DNA of 64,000 nucleotides, from positions 310,001 through 374,000 of the forward strand of contig NZ_JAGGJU010000003.1 in the NCBI RefSeq assembly GCF_017873095.1, read 5' to 3'. This DNA comes from Heterorhizobium halophytocola. GTDB lineage: Bacteria > Pseudomonadota > Alphaproteobacteria > Rhizobiales > Rhizobiaceae. The position numbers and the translations under genes were made by a program. Positions 8,844 through 19,410 of this stretch are shown here, in pieces. The notes under the pieces are model-generated. The model saw nothing but the letters and a program-made list of their open reading frames with translations, was not told the origin of the DNA and made no database searches. How positions within the stretch are numbered: position 1 is the stretch's first letter; every line of letters begins with the position of its first letter.

Positions 8844-9692
8844 TCAGAGACGCTGCACGCTAAGGGGAGCTGGATCGGCGAACGCGTCCTGCGCGCCGAT
8901 CAGGTTCAACTCGCGCCTTTTCAGCGCCATGGTCTTTTCGAACAAAGCCAGGATGCTGGACGCTGTCTTCGACAGCGCCTGATCGAGCGATGCATCCGAC
9001 AGCAGATGGGCGAGGAAGAGGGCCGATGTGCAGTCGCCGGCGCCATTCGGAGCGGGATCGAGCGGCAGCAGCGGGGTGGTGACGAGATATTGTGCGCCGG
9101 ACGCCGACGAGGCAAGCATCTGGATCTCGTCGCTTTTCGTGTCCTCGTGGATCAGCGAGGTCAGCAGCACCGTGTCCGGTCCCATCTCGTGTGCTGCCCG
9201 CGCGGCCATCCGGGCGTCGTCCAGCGTGGTGATCGTGCGGCCGGTCAGATATTCCAGTTCGAACTGGTTCGGCGTGATGATCGTGGCGCGCGACAGCGCC
9301 CGGTCGCGGAAATAGTCGGGAATGCCGGGGCGGACGAAAAAGCCGCGGCCGACATCGCCCATCACCGGGTCGCAAAGCCAGACGGCCTTTTCCGGCAGGC
9401 GCTCCCGCAATGCCAGAATGATGTCGCCGACCGCCGGATCGCCGAGATAGCCGGTCAGCAGGGCATCGGTCCTGTCCAGCACCCCGCGTGCGCCCAGCCC
9501 GTCGATGACGGCCTCGATATGGGCGGCGGAAAACACCTCGCCGGTCCATTCGCCGTAACCGGTATGGTTGGAAAACTGCACGGTATTGATCGCCGTGACT
9601 TCGTGGCCGAGCCGCTGCAGCGGAAACACCGCGGCGCGATTGCCGACATAACCGAAGGCGACATGCGACTGGATGGACAGGATCTGCTTCAT
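8844..9692 (-). CDS. pdxY: pyridoxal kinase PdxY
   Basis: A 282-residue PfkB/ribokinase-superfamily enzyme that phosphorylates pyridoxal with ATP in the B6 salvage pathway. The N-terminus ILSIQSHVAFGYVGNRAAVFPLQRLGHEV carries the substrate-binding Ser-His/Val and GYVGN motif of PdxY; the VWLCDPVMGD segment and TPNQFELEYLTG are typical, and the C-terminal anion-hole/catalytic motif is PNGAGDCTSALF (Gly-Ala-Gly-Asp), diagnostic of the fold. Length matches the family (about 285). ATG at 9692. A perfect palindrome lies 73 bp upstream. Monocistronic on the minus strand. Confidence 0.93.
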   Translation of the reverse strand: MKQILSIQSHVAFGYVGNRAAVFPLQRLGHEVTAINTVQFSNHTGYGEWTGEVFSAAHIEAVIDGLGARGVLDRTDALLTGYLGDPAVGDIILALRERLPEKAVWLCDPVMGDVGRGFFVRPGIPDYFRDRALSRATIITPNQFELEYLTGRTITTLDDARMAARAAHEMGPDTVLLTSLIHEDTKSDEIQMLASSASGAQYLVTTPLLPLDPAPNGAGDCTSALFLAHLLSDASLDQALSKTASSILALFEKTMALKRRELNLIGAQDAFADPAPLSVQRL

Positions 9693-9764
9693 GGATCAAC
9701 GCGATAGCCGATGGAACGATGGCAGAAGCAGTAAAGCCAATGGCCGCGCGATGCCAACCGAAAT

Positions 9765-9779
9765 TTGTCATCATGACAA
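9765..9779. promoter_or_regulatory. operator-like palindrome upstream of pdxY
   Basis: TTGTCAT-C-ATGACAA is a perfect 7+1+7 palindrome, 73 bp upstream of the pdxY start. Symmetry and TTGT/ACAA ends resemble sites for GntR-type dimeric regulators. Which regulator binds is not visible; no regulator gene is adjacent. Confidence 0.45.
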
Positions 9780-9837
9780 GGGCAGCCCGTCGGCAGCGGT
9801 GCCCGGCGCCGGGCAGGGCCAGGCATCGGGCGGAACC

Positions 9838-9874
9838 CCCGGCATATCGTCGGCCGCGCCGCCGATATGCCGGG
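9838..9874 (-). terminator. 12-bp hairpin after the carbonic anhydrase gene
   Basis: CCCGGCATATCG (9838-9849) pairs perfectly with CGATATGCCGGG (9863-9874). It lies 11 bp beyond the stop of the alpha-carbonic anhydrase gene on the minus strand. There is no T-run after it, so intrinsic termination is uncertain; it could instead stabilise the 3' end. Confidence 0.45.
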
Positions 9875-9885
9875 CAGGGCCGTGG

Positions 9886-10647
9886 TCAGTCTTCGAACGC
9901 GGTAATGTCGCGGCCGGTGCTCTGCTGCAGCGGACGGTTGTTGTGCTTGTAGAACTTGTGGAACGCGCTGATCTGCTTCTCAGAAGCGGTGATCGGCTTT
10001 TCCATGACCAGCCAGCTGACGCCTTCGGTGCAGGGCGGTGTCGTCAGCGAGCCGGAAAAGCGATAATATTTGCCGTCCGCCGGCAGCAGCTTGGTGATGT
10101 CGAATGCGGCATCGCTGAAGGCCGCCGGCGCGGCGCCCGCCTTCGGCGTCTTGGCAAACAGCGCTGCCAGGTCCGGATTGGCCTTGCCGCGCTTGACCAT
10201 GACGGCCAGCACCGCCAGCGACCCGTCGGCCGCCTTGTTGACGAAGTGGACCTCCATCGGGAAGGCCACGCCCTTGATATGGTTTTCGCTCGGCGTGTGG
10301 AAATGGAACTGCGCCAGCGTATAGGTCTTGCCGTCCAGCGTCAGCGTATTGCCGTCGGCGACATCGGCCTGCACCGTATGGCCGTTATTGACGATGTCCT
10401 TCGGGCCGAACGTGTAGTGCAGGTCGAGCTTGCTCAGCGGCGCCGCCTTGCCCGGATGGATGTCGATCGGCGACTGGCTGGTCCCGCTGCCGCAGGCCTT
10501 GAACGCGTCGGAGAGGGTGGACCAGTGCTCCGGCCCTGTTTTGCCGTCATAGCTCCAGTGCGGGGCGGTTTTGGTCTCGGCGAGGGCCGGTGCCGCGACG
10601 CTGGAAGCGGCCAGTACAAGGGCGAGACAGAGAGGGGCGGAGCGCAT
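9886..10647 (-). CDS. alpha-class carbonic anhydrase, exported
   Basis: A 253-residue enzyme that interconverts CO2 and bicarbonate in the periplasm. A signal peptide (about residues 1-23, ending ALA-ET) is followed by the alpha-CA fold: HWSYDGKTGPEHW, QSPIDI, and the zinc ligands in FHFHTPSEN (His115, His117) and EVHFV (His134). The proton-shuttle region and the LTTPPCTEGVSWLV motif near the C-terminus are intact, so it should be active. A Cys near residue 52 and the Cys in PPCTEG probably form the family disulphide. Monocistronic, with a strong hairpin after the stop. Confidence 0.93.
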   Translation of the reverse strand: MRSAPLCLALVLAASSVAAPALAETKTAPHWSYDGKTGPEHWSTLSDAFKACGSGTSQSPIDIHPGKAAPLSKLDLHYTFGPKDIVNNGHTVQADVADGNTLTLDGKTYTLAQFHFHTPSENHIKGVAFPMEVHFVNKAADGSLAVLAVMVKRGKANPDLAALFAKTPKAGAAPAAFSDAAFDITKLLPADGKYYRFSGSLTTPPCTEGVSWLVMEKPITASEKQISAFHKFYKHNNRPLQQSTGRDITAFED

Positions 10648-11210
10648 GGGGAATTCCTCAAATGTGATGGAGGGTTGGAAGGGGCCTTCAATCAGCCCGG
10701 TGGGTCCGGGCCTTTAAAACGAGCCCCGGCGTCTTGGACCGTCCGACGATGACATCCCATCCCGGCCTGGCCGCCAAGAAGGGCCGTTGCCCGCCCAATA
10801 GACACAGGAGGGATTGCAGAAATGTAGCGGCAACCGGGCGAAAATCGGGCAAGTTCGGGATGATACTAAGACGCATGCTTCGTATAAGATGCGTATGCAA
10901 ACTAGATCGACTTTGGGTAGTCGAAACAGCGGGGGAACTGGAGGACGAACGGGAAAGCGCAAGCTGTTGCGCCTTGGCGGAGAGCCAGGTTGGCAAAGCA
11001 AGCCGGGCGGCTGCAGCCTACCCCTGTTGCGGTTGATCACCACGTCGTCCATGCGGGAAAGCCGACCCATGCGAATAGCGCCATCTTTATAGGCGCCGTC
11101 ACCGGATCAACGGAATTCACGACCACGTCACGCTACCTGGCCGGGGCGTGCGCAGCCGTGAATTCATCTTGGATGCTAGCGGGAAGGCCAGTCAATTCGC
11201 ATCAAAGCGA
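10648..11210. other. gene-free stretch, 563 bp
   Basis: No convincing gene on either strand. The part next to the carbonic anhydrase start serves as its upstream region. The centre (about 10860-10915) is less GC-rich than its surroundings and holds an imperfect inverted repeat with ACGCAT and ATGCGT arms. Two GAATTC-containing repeats of GTGAATTCA type occur near 11112 and 11159. Open frames here lack ribosome sites and normal composition. It borders a lone unknown gene and may be part of a small inserted patch. Confidence 0.5.
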
Positions 11211-11522
11211 TCACTTGTGATCCTTGTTGTATTGATTGACCTCCGTCTGGAGGTGAGCCTTGATCGCCTTCTTGACATTCAACCAGCATGTATAGGGATC
11301 TTTCCATCCGTTCATATGCTCCTTGGCGATGATCTTCGCTGTAGGGCCGAATTTGTTGAGGTAATCATATTTCGCGGCCTTGAACTGGTCTACGTCGAGA
11401 TCCGCGAAGTAGAACATCAGCATATTCCATTTAGACGTGAGGCGCCCAAGAGATAAAGAGAATTCTTTAAAAGCTTTGGCATCCTTTTTGATGGCGTCGA
11501 TATCTTTGAATGTAACGGCCAT
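11211..11522 (-). CDS. small protein of unknown function (lone accessory gene)
   Basis: A 103-residue, Lys- and aromatic-rich helical protein (MAVTFKDIDAIKKDAKAF start; WNMLMFYFADLDVDQFKAAKYDYLNKF centre; WKDPYTCWLNVKKAI). One Cys, no signal peptide, no membrane segment. AAGGAATT lies just before the ATG, a good ribosome site. Codon use and GC are clearly lower than in the flanking genes, which suggests acquisition by transfer. No family recognised. It sits between two gene-poor stretches next to parE. Confidence 0.65.
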   Translation of the reverse strand: MAVTFKDIDAIKKDAKAFKEFSLSLGRLTSKWNMLMFYFADLDVDQFKAAKYDYLNKFGPTAKIIAKEHMNGWKDPYTCWLNVKKAIKAHLQTEVNQYNKDHK

Positions 11523-11934
11523 TTATGAATTCCTTAAATAAGTTGAACTCTTTTTGCTCCTTTGTGTTGCTGGTTTGCGCGAAAAGGTTCGCAGCCATGG
11601 CGCAATATTTGATTTTTTGCCGTGCCCGCATGGATGCGCCGACTGGAAAACCTCTCGCGGTCTGCCAGGCTGTTGCAGGATTTGAGAAAGTTGCCGGCGC
11701 GCCCCGCAGGGGATATCGCGAGATCCGCAACAGGAGAGGCGGCGGGCCTGCTGCATCACGGGGATGGCGAACCACAGCCGGCAGGCCGGGGGACCATCGC
11801 GGCGTGCCGGAGCCGTACCCTCATTCATCGACGCAGCGGGCCTTGCAAAATGCGCGTCCGATTTCCGGCAGATGCCGTCGTCCTCATGGCACGGTGTGGG
11901 CATAGCGCGTCGGCGTGCACCGACGCGTCAGGTC
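11523..11934. other. gene-free stretch, 412 bp
   Basis: Upstream region of the 103-aa unknown gene, and the 3' flank of parE. The first 120 bp are AT-richer than the rest. Open frames on both strands overlap each other and show no ribosome site or family similarity that I recognise. No terminator with a T-run is evident for parE. Confidence 0.45.
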
Positions 11935-14016
11935 TCAGATGTCGAGATTCTCGGCGAACTCGGCGCGCTCCTGGATGAAGCGGAAACGGGCTTCGGGCTT
12001 GGTGCCCATCAGCGCGTCGACCGCACCGCGGGTGCCCTCGAAATCCACCTCGTCGATCTCGACCCGAAGCAGCGTGCGCTTGGCCGGATCCATGGTGGTT
12101 TCCTTCAGCTGCGCCGGCATCATTTCGCCCAGGCCCTTGAACCGGCCGATCTCGACCTTCTTGCCCTTGAACACCGTTTCCATCAGTTCTGCCCGGTGCG
12201 CATCGTCGCGCGCATAGACGGTCTTGGCCCCCTGACGGATGACATAGAGCGGCGGCACGGCCAGATAGAGATGGCTGCCGCGCACCAGTTCGGGCATTTC
12301 CTGGTAGAAGAAGGTGATCAGCAGCGAGGCGATATGCGCGCCGTCGACATCGGCATCGGTCATGATGATGATCCGCTCGTAGCGCAGGTCCTCGTCGCGA
12401 TATTTCGTCCGCGTGCCGCAGCCGAGCGCCTGGATCAGGTCGGCGATCAGCTGGTTGGCATGCAGCTTGTCGCGACCGGCGCTGGCGACGTTGAGGATCT
12501 TGCCGCGCAGCGGCAGGATCGCCTGGTTGGAGCGGTTGCGCGCCTGCTTGGCGGAGCCACCGGCGGAATCGCCCTCGACGATGAACAGCTCGGCGCCCTC
12601 GGCGGTGTTCTGCGCGCAGTCGGCAAGCTTGCCCGGCAGGCGCAGCTTGCGCACCGCCGTCTTGCGCGAGACTTCCTTCTCCTTGCGCCGGCGAAGGCGC
12701 TCCTCGGCCCGCTCGATCACCCATTCCAGCAGCTTGGCCGCCTCGTTCGGATTGTCGGCGAGATAGTGGTCGAAGGGATCGCGCAGCGCGTTCTCGACGA
12801 TGCGTTGCGCCTCGACGGTCGCCAGCTTGTCCTTGGTCTGGCCGACGAATTCCGGCTCGCGGATGAAGACCGAGAGCATGCCGACGGCCGAGATCATCAC
12901 GTCGTCGGTGGAAATCTGCTGGGCGCGCTTGTTCTGGGTCAGCTCGGCATAGGCCTTCAGGCCCTTGGTCAGCGCAATCCGCAGGCCGCTTTCATGCGTG
13001 CCGCCCTCAGGCGTGGGAATGGTGTTGCAGTAGGAATGGATCTGCGGATCGCCGCCATACCAGGTGACGGCCCATTCCATGGCGCCGTGGCCGCCGGTCT
13101 TCTCGGTCTTGCCGGCGAAGATCTCGCGGGTGACGGTAAAATCCTTGCCGAGGGTGGCGGCCAGATAGTCCTTCAGCCCGCCGGGGAAGTGGAAGACCGC
13201 CTTGTCGGGGATCTCGCCGCCTTCCGGCACGACGCCCGGATCGCAGGACCAGCGGATCTCGACGCCGCCGAACAGATAGGCCTTCGAGCGCGCCATGCGG
13301 AAGATGCGGCCGCCGTCGAATTTCGCGCCGTCGCCGAAGATCTGCGCGTCCGGGCGGAATCGCACACGGGTGCCGCGCCGGTTCTGCACATCGCCGAGTT
13401 CCTCTAGCCCGCCGACCGGCACGCCCCGTGAAAACCGCTGGCGGTAGAGCTTGCGATTGCGCGCAACCTCGACTTCCAGATCGTCGGAGAGCGCGTTGAC
13501 CACCGAAACGCCGACGCCATGCAGGCCGCCGGAGGTCTCATAGGCCTTGCCGTCGAACTTGCCGCCGGCATGCAGCTTGGTGAGGATCACTTCGAGCGTC
13601 GACTTGCCGGGCACCTGTGGATGGTTCTCGACCGGGATGCCGCGTCCGTTGTCGGTCACCGTCAGATAGCCGTCGGCGCCCAGATGCACGTCGATGAAAT
13701 TGGCATGCCCCGCCACCGCCTCGTCCATCGAGTTGTCGATGACTTCGGCAAACAGGTGATGCATCGCCTTTTCGTCGGTGCCGCCGATATACATGCCGGG
13801 CCGCATGCGCACCGGCTCCAGGCCTTCGAGCACGCGGATCGAGGAGGCGCCGTAGTCGTCGCCTGCATTGCCGTTCCCGGCCGGTGGGGCAGGGGCTGCC
13901 GGGCGTGCGTCTGCTGCCGGGCGCGCAGCGGCCGGCCGGCTCTCGGCTGCGGGGGCCTCGGGCGCTGCCGGCTTCTGGCCGCCGGGCACACCGGAAAAAA
14001 GGTCGTTGTCTTCCAT
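11935..14016 (-). CDS. parE: DNA topoisomerase IV subunit B
   Basis: A 693-residue GHKL ATPase subunit that, with ParC, decatenates daughter chromosomes. After a Pro/Ala-rich N-terminal extension (about residues 10-50) come the ATPase motifs: VIDNSMDEA (Mg-binding Asn), DNGRGIP, GLHGVGVSVVNALS. The transducer is followed by the TOPRIM domain, with EGDSAGGSA around residue 481 and the metal-binding DADVDGAHI. ParE rather than GyrB is indicated by length, the lack of the GyrB insertion, and PLYVIRQG. The start ATG at 14016 is preferred over a longer frame because family homology begins just after it. Monocistronic. Confidence 0.95.
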   Translation of the reverse strand: MEDNDLFSGVPGGQKPAAPEAPAAESRPAAARPAADARPAAPAPPAGNGNAGDDYGASSIRVLEGLEPVRMRPGMYIGGTDEKAMHHLFAEVIDNSMDEAVAGHANFIDVHLGADGYLTVTDNGRGIPVENHPQVPGKSTLEVILTKLHAGGKFDGKAYETSGGLHGVGVSVVNALSDDLEVEVARNRKLYRQRFSRGVPVGGLEELGDVQNRRGTRVRFRPDAQIFGDGAKFDGGRIFRMARSKAYLFGGVEIRWSCDPGVVPEGGEIPDKAVFHFPGGLKDYLAATLGKDFTVTREIFAGKTEKTGGHGAMEWAVTWYGGDPQIHSYCNTIPTPEGGTHESGLRIALTKGLKAYAELTQNKRAQQISTDDVMISAVGMLSVFIREPEFVGQTKDKLATVEAQRIVENALRDPFDHYLADNPNEAAKLLEWVIERAEERLRRRKEKEVSRKTAVRKLRLPGKLADCAQNTAEGAELFIVEGDSAGGSAKQARNRSNQAILPLRGKILNVASAGRDKLHANQLIADLIQALGCGTRTKYRDEDLRYERIIIMTDADVDGAHIASLLITFFYQEMPELVRGSHLYLAVPPLYVIRQGAKTVYARDDAHRAELMETVFKGKKVEIGRFKGLGEMMPAQLKETTMDPAKRTLLRVEIDEVDFEGTRGAVDALMGTKPEARFRFIQERAEFAENLDI

Positions 14017-14240
14017 CGTCAATCGGTACCGTGAACTCTGTCGGGTCGGCGCGCTGAGCGGCAAGGGGGCGATCCGCATCTCGGGGGGTAGCCCCGGCTC
14101 CGCGAATCGGCGAGATTTTGCCAGAAAGGCAGGTCGGACGCGAGCTTGCCGCATATCGCGTGCAGGTATGGGCCGGATTGTTGGGGGCCGCGCGCCGCGA
14201 AGGCAAGCCCCTTGCCCCTCACTGGCCCCGTTGGAGACCA

Positions 14241-15134
14241 ATGTCCACAAGTCATTTCCCCCGCTTTGCATTTTTCGCCCTGCTCACGGCGCTTGTCGCC
14301 CTGCCGCTGCCGCTGCGGGCGGCCGGTGCCGATGGTCCGCTGGCCCCTTACCGCGACGACCAGTTCGCCGGCCAGGCGGTGTTGTCCAGCGACGACAACG
14401 GCGATTTCGAGGTGCTCGACTATCAGGAGCTGCGCGACATCAATGGCCGCGACCGCATTCCCGAGCGCCGGGTCAAGGATGCCTATGTTTCGCTCGGCGT
14501 GCGCCGCCAGCAGCAGAACCAGACGCTGTCGCTGCCCAATGGCACGCTCCAGCTCGCCCGCGTCGGTGTCGACCAGGGACAGGCCTTTACCGTCATCTTC
14601 ATCCATGGCCGGGGTGGCGACCGCCGCCTCGGTGTCAACGATTTCACCTTCGGCGGCAATTTCAATCGCCTGAAGAACCTGGTGGTGCGCGCCCATGCCA
14701 CCTATTACGCGCCGAGCGTGCCGGCCTTCGACACCGGCGGCGTTGCGCTGATCGGCGATCTGATCGCCCATGCGAAATCAAGCTCCGGCGGCAAGCCGGT
14801 GGTGCTGGCCTGCGCCTCGATGGGCAGCATTCTCTGCTGGGGGGCGGCCCGCGACCAGACCGTCGTCGACAATCTCGCCGGCATGATGATCATGGGCGGC
14901 GCCCCCGATCCGGACTATGCCAAGAGTGCCGGCTATGCGGCAAAGCTGCCGATCTATTTTACCCATGGCGGCAATGATCCGGTCTATGCGCCCGATGCCC
15001 AGATCGCGCTCTACCGCAAGCTCCATGCCAGGGGCGAGGCCACCCGCTTCCGGCTGTTTGCCACCGGCTCGCACGGCACGCCGGTCCGGATGACCGACTG
15101 GCGCGAGGCGCTGAATTTCCTCCTGACACGCTAA
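14241..15134 (+). CDS. exported alpha/beta hydrolase
   Basis: A 297-residue protein with a signal peptide (residues about 1-27, FAFFALLTALVALPLPLRA). The mature part has an alpha/beta hydrolase plan: FTVIFIHGRGGDRRLGV (oxyanion HG strand), a nucleophile-elbow-like ACASMGSILCWGA with Ser in A-S-M-G, a late Asp in ITYFTHGGNDPVYAPD-type segment (IYFTHGGNDPVYAP) and a His in ATGSHGTPVRM. The nucleophile context is C-A-S-M-G-S rather than the usual G-x-S-x-G, so classification is moderate. The ATG at 14241 gives the signal peptide. Divergent from parE across 224 bp. Probably periplasmic; substrate unknown. Confidence 0.75.
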   Translation: MSTSHFPRFAFFALLTALVALPLPLRAAGADGPLAPYRDDQFAGQAVLSSDDNGDFEVLDYQELRDINGRDRIPERRVKDAYVSLGVRRQQQNQTLSLPNGTLQLARVGVDQGQAFTVIFIHGRGGDRRLGVNDFTFGGNFNRLKNLVVRAHATYYAPSVPAFDTGGVALIGDLIAHAKSSSGGKPVVLACASMGSILCWGAARDQTVVDNLAGMMIMGGAPDPDYAKSAGYAAKLPIYFTHGGNDPVYAPDAQIALYRKLHARGEATRFRLFATGSHGTPVRMTDWREALNFLLTR

Positions 15135-15251
15135 TAGACGCCGCGTAATTCGCCTCATTCCCCCTGCAATCGATTAAATCGGCGGCTTATCTTTCTATCC
15201 CCTGTCAGGTTTGCTAGAGGGCTTGTCGTGACAATACAGACGGAGGACTGC

Positions 15252-16022
15252 ATGACGCCGGAAATTCGCCCGCTCGTCGCTGGCAATTGGAAGATGAACG
15301 GCACGCGGTCAGCGCTTCCGCAGATCAAGGCGATTGCCGAAGGCATCGAGGGCCCGCTCGGCGCAAAGCTCGACGTGCTGCTCTGCCCGCCGTCGACGCT
15401 GCTGTATGTGGCGACCGCGCTCTGCGACGAAAGCCCGCTCCTGATCGGCGCGCAGGACTGCCACCAGCAGGTCTCCGGCGCCCATACCGGCGACGTGTCG
15501 GCCGAGATGATCGCCGACTGCTTCGGCACCCATGTGATCGTGGGCCATTCCGAGCGGCGCAAGGACCATGCCGAAACCGACCATCTGGTGCGCGCCAAGG
15601 CCGAGGCGGCGCATGCGGCCGAACTGACGGCGATCGTCTGCATCGGCGAGACCGGCGACGAGCGCTCCGCCGGCCAGGCGCTCGACGTGCTGAAGCGCCA
15701 GCTCGACGGCTCGCTGCCTGACGGTTTGACGGCGCAAAACACCGTGATCGCCTATGAGCCCGTCTGGGCGATCGGCACCGGTGTGACGCCGACGCCCGAC
15801 GACGTGAAGGCCGCCCATGCCTTCATCCGCGCCGAGCTGACATCCCGTTTCGCGGAGGAGGGCGCCAGGACCCGCATTCTCTATGGCGGCTCGGTCAATC
15901 CGCGCAATGCCGCAACGCTGATGGCGATCGACAATGTCGATGGTTGCCTGGTCGGCGGCGCGAGCTTGAAGGCGGAGGACTTCCTCGCCATATACCGCGT
16001 CTATGAGGGGCTTCTGGCCTGA
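15252..16022 (+). CDS. tpiA: triosephosphate isomerase
   Basis: A 256-residue TIM-barrel enzyme interconverting dihydroxyacetone phosphate and glyceraldehyde 3-phosphate in glycolysis and gluconeogenesis. Diagnostic residues are all present: Lys in GNWKMNG near the start, catalytic His99 in VGHSERR, catalytic Glu169 in [11 protein letters not shown], and the phosphate-binding YGGSVNPRN and VGGASL loops. The ATG at 15252 has GGAGG six bases upstream; an in-frame upstream start would lack one. It heads the tpiA-secG-pyrG run, with secG 188 bp downstream. Length matches the family. Confidence 0.97.
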   Translation: MTPEIRPLVAGNWKMNGTRSALPQIKAIAEGIEGPLGAKLDVLLCPPSTLLYVATALCDESPLLIGAQDCHQQVSGAHTGDVSAEMIADCFGTHVIVGHSERRKDHAETDHLVRAKAEAAHAAELTAIVCIGETGDERSAGQALDVLKRQLDGSLPDGLTAQNTVIAYEPVWAIGTGVTPTPDDVKAAHAFIRAELTSRFAEEGARTRILYGGSVNPRNAATLMAIDNVDGCLVGGASLKAEDFLAIYRVYEGLLA

Positions 16023-16209
16023 CAGATGATCTCGGCGACCCGCCCGCGCTCGCCCGTTTGGGCTAGCGCAGGCACCGCCGGTTGAAGGGCGAATTTGCGG
16101 CACCGTCGCGGATTTGGCTGAATTATGGCTTTTCATGCCGCGGCGCCTCATGTAAAGAGCCGCAAAACCCGAATTGCATGAGCCCCGTCTAGGGCAGGTG
16201 GATTTATAT

Positions 16210-16641
16210 ATGCAGACCGTCTTGATCGTCATTCATCTCATGATCGTGCTTGCGCTCGTCGGCGTCGTGCTGATCCAGCGCTCCGAGGGCGGTGGCCTTG
16301 GGATCGGCGGCGGTTCCGGCTTCATGTCGGCGCGCGGCACGGCCAATGCGCTGACCCGCACGACCGGCATCCTGGCGGCCCTGTTCTTCGTCACCTCGAT
16401 GGCGCTGACGATCCTGGCGCGCTACGAGGCCAAGCCGACCGACATTCTCGACCGGATCAACCAGACCGAACAGCAGTCGGAAGGCTCCAGCGTTCTCGAC
16501 CAGCTTCCGGGCGCAGCACCGGCCACCAATGGCACGGCACCGGCGGCCAATGGCGCGGCACCGGCCACCGACGGCGCGGCAACGCCCGCCAAGCCCGCGG
16601 CCCCCGCCCAGGACCCGAACGCGGTCCCGACCGGCAACTGA
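16210..16641 (+). CDS. secG: preprotein translocase subunit SecG
   Basis: A 143-residue accessory subunit of the SecYEG channel in the inner membrane. Two membrane helices are visible, MQTVLIVIHLMIVLALVGVVLI and a second around ILAALFFVTSMALTILA. Between them is the conserved cytoplasmic loop QRSEGGGLGIGGGSGFMSARGTANALTRTT. The C-terminal tail (about 60 residues) is a low-complexity Ala/Pro/Thr/Asn repeat (APATNGTAPAANGAAPATDG), as is common in rhizobia. The ATG at 16210 fits the family start. Followed by an intrinsic terminator. Confidence 0.95.
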   Translation: MQTVLIVIHLMIVLALVGVVLIQRSEGGGLGIGGGSGFMSARGTANALTRTTGILAALFFVTSMALTILARYEAKPTDILDRINQTEQQSEGSSVLDQLPGAAPATNGTAPAANGAAPATDGAATPAKPAAPAQDPNAVPTGN

Positions 16642-16662
16642 TCGGTCGAGCATGACATCGCT

Positions 16663-16701
16663 CCGGCGGACTTCGTGAAAAGGGTCCGCCGGTTTTCTTT
16701 T
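16663..16701 (+). terminator. intrinsic terminator after secG
   Basis: CCGGCGGAC (16663-16671) pairs with GTCCGCCGG (16684-16692), a perfect 9-bp stem with a 12-base loop, followed directly by TTTTCTTTT. It separates secG from pyrG transcription. Confidence 0.85.
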
Positions 16702-16780
16702 GCGTGAATTCAGTCCGCCAACCGTAAAAAGCCTGTGTGTTGTGCTTTTAGGGGTGGCGGAATCAGAAGTGAAAAGGTAA

Positions 16781-18421
<1,641 letters not shown>

Positions 18422-18452
18422 GGGCAGGGCGCTTTCGCTTGCGTGATTATCG

Positions 18453-18486
18453 GAACCCGGCGGAAACGCCGGGTTCTCTGCTTTTC
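18453..18486 (+). terminator. intrinsic terminator after pyrG
   Basis: GAACCCGGCG and CGCCGGGTTC form a perfect 10-bp stem closed by a GAAA tetraloop (18463-18466), followed by a short T-rich tail (CTCTGCTTTTC). Placed 31 bp after the pyrG stop. Confidence 0.85.
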
Positions 18487-18626
18487 GGGGCTGGCGGATC
18501 AGCGCGGGCGCACCACGCAGGATGCCGGCCGCCCTGGCTCGTCCCTTTCCGAGCGCGGCATTTTCCCGTGACCTTCCGCCCCGATATGCTATGTCGCGGA
18601 CAATCACACCAGCCAAGGCCGATCCC

Positions 18627-19301
18627 ATGCTTCCCTGGATCCAACTCGACAGCGCGAAAATCCCCGGCGAAGCCGGCGATCTGAGGCTCAAGCAGCGCGG
18701 CCAGGAATTTTCGATCATGCTCGGCACCAACGAGTTGATGAACAGCCGGTTGAGCGGCTCGGAGGAGGCGCTGGCGACACTGGCCGAAGCGCGCATCCGC
18801 GGCCGGCCCGGACCCTGCGTGCTGATCGGCGGCCTCGGCATGGGCTTTACCCTGCGCGCCGCCCTTGCCGTGTTGCCGGCCGATGCGCGCATCACCGTCT
18901 GCGAACTCGTGCCCGCTGTCGTCGCCTGGGCGCGCGGCCCGATGGCGCAGGTGTTCAAGGGCTGCCTCGACGATCCGCGCGTGAGCGTCCACGAAGGCGA
19001 TGTGAAGGCGCTGATCCGCGCCGGCCGCAACGCCTATGACGCGATCCTGCTCGATGTCGACAACGGCCCGGACGGGCTCACCCGTGCCGACAATGACGGG
19101 CTCTATGACGCGGCGGGGCTTGCGGCGTCCAATCTTGCGCTGCGCCCCGGCGGCGTGTTGGGCGTCTGGTCGGCGCATCCCGACGCCGCCTTCACCCGGC
19201 GGCTCACCCAGGCCGGCTTCACGGCCGAGGCGATCAATACCCGCGCCAATGGCAGGCGCGGCGGCGCCCGCCATGTCATCTGGATGGCCGGGAAGCGCTG
19301 A
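18627..19301 (+). CDS. spermidine synthase-like protein (Rossmann methyltransferase fold)
   Basis: A 224-residue cytoplasmic protein of the spermidine/spermine synthase superfamily. Visible motifs are the early RQRGQEFSIMLG-like strand (KQRGQEFSIMLGTNELMNSR), the SAM-type nucleotide site VLIGGLGMGFTLRAAL, the acidic strand end ITVCELVPAVVAWA, and YDAILLDVDNGPDG, where polyamine synthases carry the catalytic Asp. The C-terminal part ends RRGGARHVIWMAGKR. Many rhizobial members are not true spermidine synthases, so the substrate is open. The ATG at 18627 is chosen because AAGG lies eight bases upstream. The next gene starts shortly after the stop. Confidence 0.8.
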   Translation: MLPWIQLDSAKIPGEAGDLRLKQRGQEFSIMLGTNELMNSRLSGSEEALATLAEARIRGRPGPCVLIGGLGMGFTLRAALAVLPADARITVCELVPAVVAWARGPMAQVFKGCLDDPRVSVHEGDVKALIRAGRNAYDAILLDVDNGPDGLTRADNDGLYDAAGLAASNLALRPGGVLGVWSAHPDAAFTRRLTQAGFTAEAINTRANGRRGGARHVIWMAGKR

Positions 19302-19410
19302 GGCGATGTCGGCCCTGACACCGCGCCCGGCAACCCCGCAGCGTTTGCCACCTTCAACCTCGGCCGGGAATCCGTGTTTCCCGACGCCCCGCTCCGAGCA
19401 CCCCTTCGAT

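Noticed and set aside
11764..13407. Plus-strand open frame opposite parE
   Set aside because: Shadow of parE, which has full ATPase and TOPRIM motifs.
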